A stretch of 37,146 bases of DNA. Source: Butyrivibrio sp. (lineage in GTDB: Bacteria > Bacillota_A > Clostridia > Lachnospirales > Lachnospiraceae). The notes under the pieces were generated by a model. It worked only from the letters and a program-made list of their open reading frames with translations, did no database searches and had not been told where the DNA came from. Position numbers and translations under genes: made by a program. Shown here piece after piece: positions 33,885 to 37,146 of this stretch. Every line of letters starts with the position of its first letter. The stretch's first letter is position 1. The DNA lies in contig NZ_JAILQF010000334.1 of assembly GCF_024699075.1 (NCBI RefSeq), forward strand, positions 1 to 37,146. Direction: 5' to 3'.

Positions 33885-34041
33885 CCTCTGCCGAGGGGAA
33901 TAAACATGTATGTTACTCTCAGCTGGCGCTTTCGCTCCGTTTCACACGCAGCGGTTGTAAGGCTGCAAAAGACGCAGCCTTACAACCGGCGTGTTCAAAG
34001 GCAGCTTCGAGTAACATACATGTTTATTTTCCGGCAGAGGG
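33885..34041. repeat. 157-bp imperfect palindrome
   Basis: Outer arms CCTCTGCC/GGCAGAGG, then perfect 19-bp arms (33899-33917 and 34010-34028, AATAAACATGTATGTTACT and its complement). A central perfect 14-bp stem follows (33953-33966 and 33974-33987) with a 7-base loop. The middle part of the left arm carries about 12 extra bases. The right arm is also a copy of the dispersed repeat found at 34071 and 35041. It may be a small non-autonomous mobile element or a strong RNA hairpin; no coding capacity is seen. Confidence 0.85.
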
Positions 34042-34053
34042 GTGATGGGAATC
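34003..34053 (+). repeat. Dispersed repeat, partial copy C
   Basis: 51 bases, from AGCTTCGAGTAACATACATG to TGATGGGAATC. It aligns without gaps to 34099-34149 at 42 of 51 positions (counted by eye). It forms the right arm of the 157-bp palindrome; the left arm (about 33886-33924) is a fourth copy in reverse orientation. Confidence 0.8.
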
Positions 34054-34070
34054 CTAAGATTCTTGATTCC

Positions 34071-34142
34071 AACATGCGGTCTGATTGTGTTCAATATTAG
34101 CTTCGTGTAACATACACATTTATATGCCGACGGAAGGATGAT
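34071..34142 (+). repeat. Dispersed repeat, copy A (downstream flank of the MNT/HEPN pair)
   Basis: 72 bases starting AACATGCGGTCTGATTG. It aligns without gaps to copy B at 35041-35112 at 59 of 72 positions (counted by eye). Its extension (ATGGGAATC, to 34149) overlaps the HEPN stop codon. The whole copy including flanks begins GATTCC and ends GGGAATC, so it has short inverted ends. Confidence 0.85.
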
Positions 34143-34147
34143 GGGAA

Positions 34148-34594
34148 TCACCTAAATCCATCATCATACATATCCTTATACCATTCCTCTATGGCATTGT
34201 AGAATTTATTCAAGGTATCTGTACGAACAACCAGATGAATCTCATATCTGCCCAAAGCCTCCCAATCTGTTATCAGTTGGGCGTTAGAAACAACAATCTT
34301 GGGAATATTTAAAACTATGTTCTCTGATTGGGCATATTGAATTAATGATACTAACGAATGTTTATACATTTTTGAATGATTTACTTTAATACCAGCTGAA
34401 TAAATCTGTATCTTTATTAGTTTCTCAGCCGCCTGTTGTAAATGATATGCTGATTCAGCACGCAGATATTTTGCTATTACTTTATCGTCTTCCTTGCCCT
34501 GAAGTACATTTCTGACCATTATAAGATCAGCCTGAACCATTTTCATAGATAGATCATTGTTTTTCTTAATCTTTGACATACAATGTTTCTCCAT
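34148..34594 (-). CDS. HEPN domain protein (putative toxin partner of MNT)
   Basis: 148 aa, all-helical. It has the HEPN pattern R45-x5-H51 followed by QQAAEKLIK (53-61), as in PF05168-type HEPN proteins, and a C-terminal helix (YNAIEEWYKDM). HEPN proteins paired with minimal nucleotidyltransferases act in several systems as RNases inactivated by the partner; whether this one is toxic is inference. I do not see the RX4HXY motif of HepT proteins, so it belongs to a different HEPN branch. The gene overlaps the MNT gene by 29 bases. Two starts are possible: 34594 (AAGGA 8 bases upstream) or 34579 (GGAG about 9 bases upstream). The stop lies against the 72-bp repeat copy A. Confidence 0.85.
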   Translation of the reverse strand: MEKHCMSKIKKNNDLSMKMVQADLIMVRNVLQGKEDDKVIAKYLRAESAYHLQQAAEKLIKIQIYSAGIKVNHSKMYKHSLVSLIQYAQSENIVLNIPKIVVSNAQLITDWEALGRYEIHLVVRTDTLNKFYNAIEEWYKDMYDDGFR

Positions 34595-34931
34595 TCAAAA
34601 TGTCCTTAAAAATCTGCTGCGCGCTTTCTTCACCTGTTTTGAAATATAAAATATCATAATCTTGTTCCAGATCATATCCATATATCTGCTTAAGAAATTG
34701 CTCGTATGCCTTTGAACGATACGTTTTAGACTTAGTATTCTGGCCAAACACAGCAATATCAACATCAGAATCTTCTGTACACCTGTCTTCCAAGCTTGAT
34801 CCAAACAATATAACCTTATCGATTTGGTTACACTTACTTGCGGCATCAACAATATTCTCTATATACTTTTGCTTGATATCAGCTGCATATATTATTCTGT
34901 TATCAATAATCATCTCTTTTACCTGGCACAT
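34566..34931 (-). CDS. Minimal nucleotidyltransferase (MNT, putative antitoxin)
   Basis: 121 aa. Polymerase-beta-type nucleotidyltransferase with Gly44-Ser45, then Asp56-x-Asp58 at the usual GSx10DxD spacing, and a third acidic residue, Asp93 (DYDILYF). All catalytic residues are present. In MntA/HepT systems this partner adds AMP units to the HEPN protein and silences it; the same role here is inferred from gene order and overlap. The start has GAGGAG 7 bases upstream. The gene appears more AT-rich than its neighbours, and the pair is bracketed by 72-bp direct repeats, both signs of possible transfer. Confidence 0.9.
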   Translation of the reverse strand: MCQVKEMIIDNRIIYAADIKQKYIENIVDAASKCNQIDKVILFGSSLEDRCTEDSDVDIAVFGQNTKSKTYRSKAYEQFLKQIYGYDLEQDYDILYFKTGEESAQQIFKDILNGETLYVKD

Positions 34932-35040
34932 ACATATTCTCCTCGTATAAGTACCAACCTACATGCATTTAAGCAACCTCTTGCCACTTATAATATAACA
35001 TCTTATTAGCAAAAAATCGATTAAGATAGCATTGGTTGAC

Positions 35041-35112
35041 AACATGCGGTCTGATTGGGTTCAATACCAGTTTCAAGTAACATACATGTTTATTTGTCGA
35101 CGTAGGAATGAT
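35041..35112 (+). repeat. Dispersed repeat, copy B (upstream flank of the MNT/HEPN pair)
   Basis: 72 bases starting AACATGCGGTCTGATTG, in the same orientation as copy A exactly 970 bases away. It carries TTTCAAGTAACATACATG and TCGACGTAGGAATGAT, matching copy A's equivalents. It lies between the ABC-F gene's stop (35132) and the MNT gene's start. Confidence 0.85.
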
Positions 35113-35131
35113 CAAGCTAATACATACGTAA

Positions 35132-36946
35132 TTAATTATCTGAACTAAAGCTATCTACAAGCTCCTGGAGATCGATATATCGATCCATCTTCCTATCTAT
35201 CTCTGCATCAACTTCTTCTTTTTCCTTACTGAGGGCCATTAGTCTGGGGTAGTCAGTGGCTGATTCCGCTATCTGGGTCTCGAGTTCGGAGCTTTTTGCC
35301 TCGAGGGCTTCGATTTCCGACTCGATATTGTCGTACTCACGCTGTTCTTTGAAGGAGAGTTTTGTCTTCTCGCGGGGCGCACGGTACTTGGCTTTGGCAG
35401 GCTTATCTTCTACCGAAGAATCCTTGGAATCTGTGATTATGTCTGTCGCAGCACCAGCAGCTTCTTTTTTATGTACAAGGAAATCAGAATATCCACCTTC
35501 ACTTTGGTACAGACTTCCATCCTGTTCAAAAGCAAAAATTCTCGTGACTACTCGGTCAAGAAAATACCTGTCATGGCTTACGGTGATGATGATCCCTGCA
35601 AAGCCGTCCAGATAATCCTCCAGAATCCTCAGTGTCTGAATGTCCAGGTCATTGGTAGGCTCATCCAAAATGATGACATTTGGCTGTTCCATGAGGACTT
35701 TGAGGAGATATAGTCTTCTCTTTTCTCCGCCTGAGAGCTTGGAAATAGGCGCATACTGCATTTCAGGATTAAACAGGAATCTGTCACACATGACAGATGC
35801 AGAGGTGAGTCCGTCAGTAGTACGTATAAACTCAGCCGTATCCCGTATGTAGTCAATCACTCTTTTGCTTTCATCGAGTGCCTCATTTTCCTGCCCGAAA
35901 TAACCTATTTTTATCGTCTGTCCTATTTCAACTGAGCCTGAGTCGGGCGTTACTGTACCCACTATGCATTTGAGGAGTGTTGATTTACCGCAGCCATTGG
36001 GCCCTATGATGCCTATTCTGTCCAGCTTGCCGAAAATGTAGGAGAAATCTTTAAAAAGAAGCTTCCCCTCATAGGCCTTTGAAATCCCCTCAAGGATAAT
36101 GGTCTTATTCCCCATTCTTGTGGGAAGTGATGATAGCTCTACCTGTCTTTCCTCTTCGGGGCGCTGTCTGTCCCTTAATTCCTCGAATCTCTGAATGTGG
36201 GCTTTTTGCTTGGTTGAACGGGCTCTTGCGCCTCTGAGCATCCACGCAAGATCTTTTCTGTAGAGAGTGGCCGCCTTCCTCTCTGCTGCCTGCTCGTAAT
36301 CAAGCCTTTGCTGCTTCAAGTCCAAAAAGCCGGAGTAGTTGGATTCATAGCGATACACACTGCCCTTGTCAACCTCCAGAATCTGATTGGTTACTTCATC
36401 CAGAAAATATCTGTCATGAGTGATCATAAGGAGCGCTCCTCTGAAATGCTGAAGGAAATCCTCAAGCCATTCAATCATGTCAGAATCAAGATGGTTAGTA
36501 GGCTCATCCAGGATCAAAAGATCTGAAGGCGTCATGATAGCAGCCACAAGAGCTGCTCTTTTCTTCTGTCCGCCTGAAAGAATGGATGGATTACACTCCG
36601 GATCATCAATTCCAAACTTGGATAAGTTAGCCTTTATTTCTCCCATTTTGTCCCAGTGATCAGTGCCGGCGTATATCTTACCCGCTATGTTTTCCAATAG
36701 ACTCTTTTCCATATCAAAGACAGGATTCTGAGGAAGATACGAAATGCGTAGTCCATTACTTGAAATAACCTGTCCGCTGTCCGGAGCAGTCACACCTGCA
36801 ACAATCGAAAGAAGCGTTGATTTTCCTGTTCCGTTGGTACCTACTACACCTATTTTATCTGTATCACTTATTCCTACAGATACTCCACTAAGGACAGGCT
36901 TTGACATATATGATTTTGATACGTTTTCTACATTTAAAATACTCAT
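35132..36946 (-). CDS. ABC-F family ATPase, Uup-like
   Basis: 604 aa with two ABC domains and no membrane segment. The first Walker A is GTNGTGKST (36-44) and the second is GPNGCGKST. Both signatures (LSGGQKKR, LSGGEKRR), both Walker B ends (LLILDEPTNHLD, VIILDEPTNDLD) and H-loops (THDRYFLD, SHDRYFLD) are intact. The interdomain linker has ARSTKQKAHIQRFEEL, typical of Uup. The C-terminal ~80 residues (from KLSFKEQREYDNIESEI) form the Uup-type charged coiled coil. ABC-F proteins act at the ribosomal E-site on stalled or unusual translation complexes. A resistance (ARE) role is not suggested. The ribosome site before the ATG is weak. Confidence 0.92.
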   Translation of the reverse strand: MSILNVENVSKSYMSKPVLSGVSVGISDTDKIGVVGTNGTGKSTLLSIVAGVTAPDSGQVISSNGLRISYLPQNPVFDMEKSLLENIAGKIYAGTDHWDKMGEIKANLSKFGIDDPECNPSILSGGQKKRAALVAAIMTPSDLLILDEPTNHLDSDMIEWLEDFLQHFRGALLMITHDRYFLDEVTNQILEVDKGSVYRYESNYSGFLDLKQQRLDYEQAAERKAATLYRKDLAWMLRGARARSTKQKAHIQRFEELRDRQRPEEERQVELSSLPTRMGNKTIILEGISKAYEGKLLFKDFSYIFGKLDRIGIIGPNGCGKSTLLKCIVGTVTPDSGSVEIGQTIKIGYFGQENEALDESKRVIDYIRDTAEFIRTTDGLTSASVMCDRFLFNPEMQYAPISKLSGGEKRRLYLLKVLMEQPNVIILDEPTNDLDIQTLRILEDYLDGFAGIIITVSHDRYFLDRVVTRIFAFEQDGSLYQSEGGYSDFLVHKKEAAGAATDIITDSKDSSVEDKPAKAKYRAPREKTKLSFKEQREYDNIESEIEALEAKSSELETQIAESATDYPRLMALSKEKEEVDAEIDRKMDRYIDLQELVDSFSSDN

Positions 36947-37146
36947 GGCAATTATTCAAAAACTTGGTTAACGATTACAAACGATAGCCCAAACAGGCAG
37001 AAACAATATAACACGTCATGACTGATTTGTAAAAAATATTGAATTTACTATCTACCGCTACGCACCGATTTCATCATTAGTTGAGCTTTTATTCAATAGG
37101 AAATCCGAAGGAATTTCTATTGAATAAAAAAACAGGACCGATATCA
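36947..37146. other. Gene-free right edge with an inverted repeat
   Basis: TTTTATTCAATAG (37087-37099) pairs perfectly with CTATTGAATAAAA (37117-37129), with further pairing inside and a CTTCGG-type loop. The flanking T-run precedes rather than follows the stem on both strands, so it is not a standard terminator unless another gene outside the window uses it. Nothing else is seen. Confidence 0.55.

Noticed and set aside
37087..37129. Terminator at the right edge
   Set aside because: The stem is perfect, but no T-run follows it on either strand; listed only as an inverted repeat.

Overview
The window looks like a chromosomal segment of a low-GC, Gram-positive anaerobe, most likely Lachnospiraceae and perhaps close to Butyrivibrio or Pseudobutyrivibrio. 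This is inferred from gene content and style: AddAB instead of RecBCD, an ECF-type ThiT thiamine transporter under a TPP riboswitch, a PurO-type IMP cyclohydrolase next to a stand-alone AICAR transformylase, AsnA, and strong AGGAGG ribosome sites with sigma-A-like promoters. No prophage, insertion sequence, CRISPR array, rRNA or tRNA was found.

Layout. 1-160 is the 3' end of an unknown gene. 246-1115 holds two small unknown minus-strand genes, preceded by a structured minus-strand RNA candidate (about 1193-1325). purC follows on the plus strand, then a minus-strand ABC exporter pair (2558-6117). A plus-strand purF homologue (6568-7992) lacks its glutaminase active site. 8154-8285 is a 36-bp tandem repeat in the 3' UTR of a degenerate PAS-GGDEF-EAL protein. 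After a PH-domain gene comes a minus-strand run: folC, a 57-aa protein, a zinc-ribbon/TPR membrane protein, an 84-aa protein, ridA and a TPR lipoprotein. valS has a clear promoter preceded by a 34-bp palindrome and DnaA boxes. A nuclease-helicase of the Rad3/DinG type ends upstream of it. The plus strand then carries an HPr-like gene without the phosphorylatable His, asnA and TPP riboswitch-thiT. addB-addA run on the minus strand. A ZTP riboswitch drives purO and the AICAR transformylase. Next is a 157-bp imperfect palindrome, then an MNT/HEPN toxin-antitoxin-like pair bracketed by 72-bp direct repeats, and last a Uup-like ABC-F ATPase.

How the parts fit. Purine synthesis is the recurring theme. 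purC makes SAICAR, the purF homologue carries the PRPP transferase fold of the first step, and the AICAR transformylase plus PurO complete the route to IMP. Two kinds of control are visible. One is a ZMP/ZTP-sensing riboswitch on the last two genes. The other is a 19-bp near-palindrome, apparently undescribed, shared by the purC and purF upstream regions. The degenerate glutaminase in PurF, together with ammonia-dependent AsnA, suggests direct use of ammonia, but that is inference. The most unusual structural region is 33722-35131, where a riboswitch, a long palindrome and a repeat-bounded toxin-antitoxin-like cassette lie side by side.
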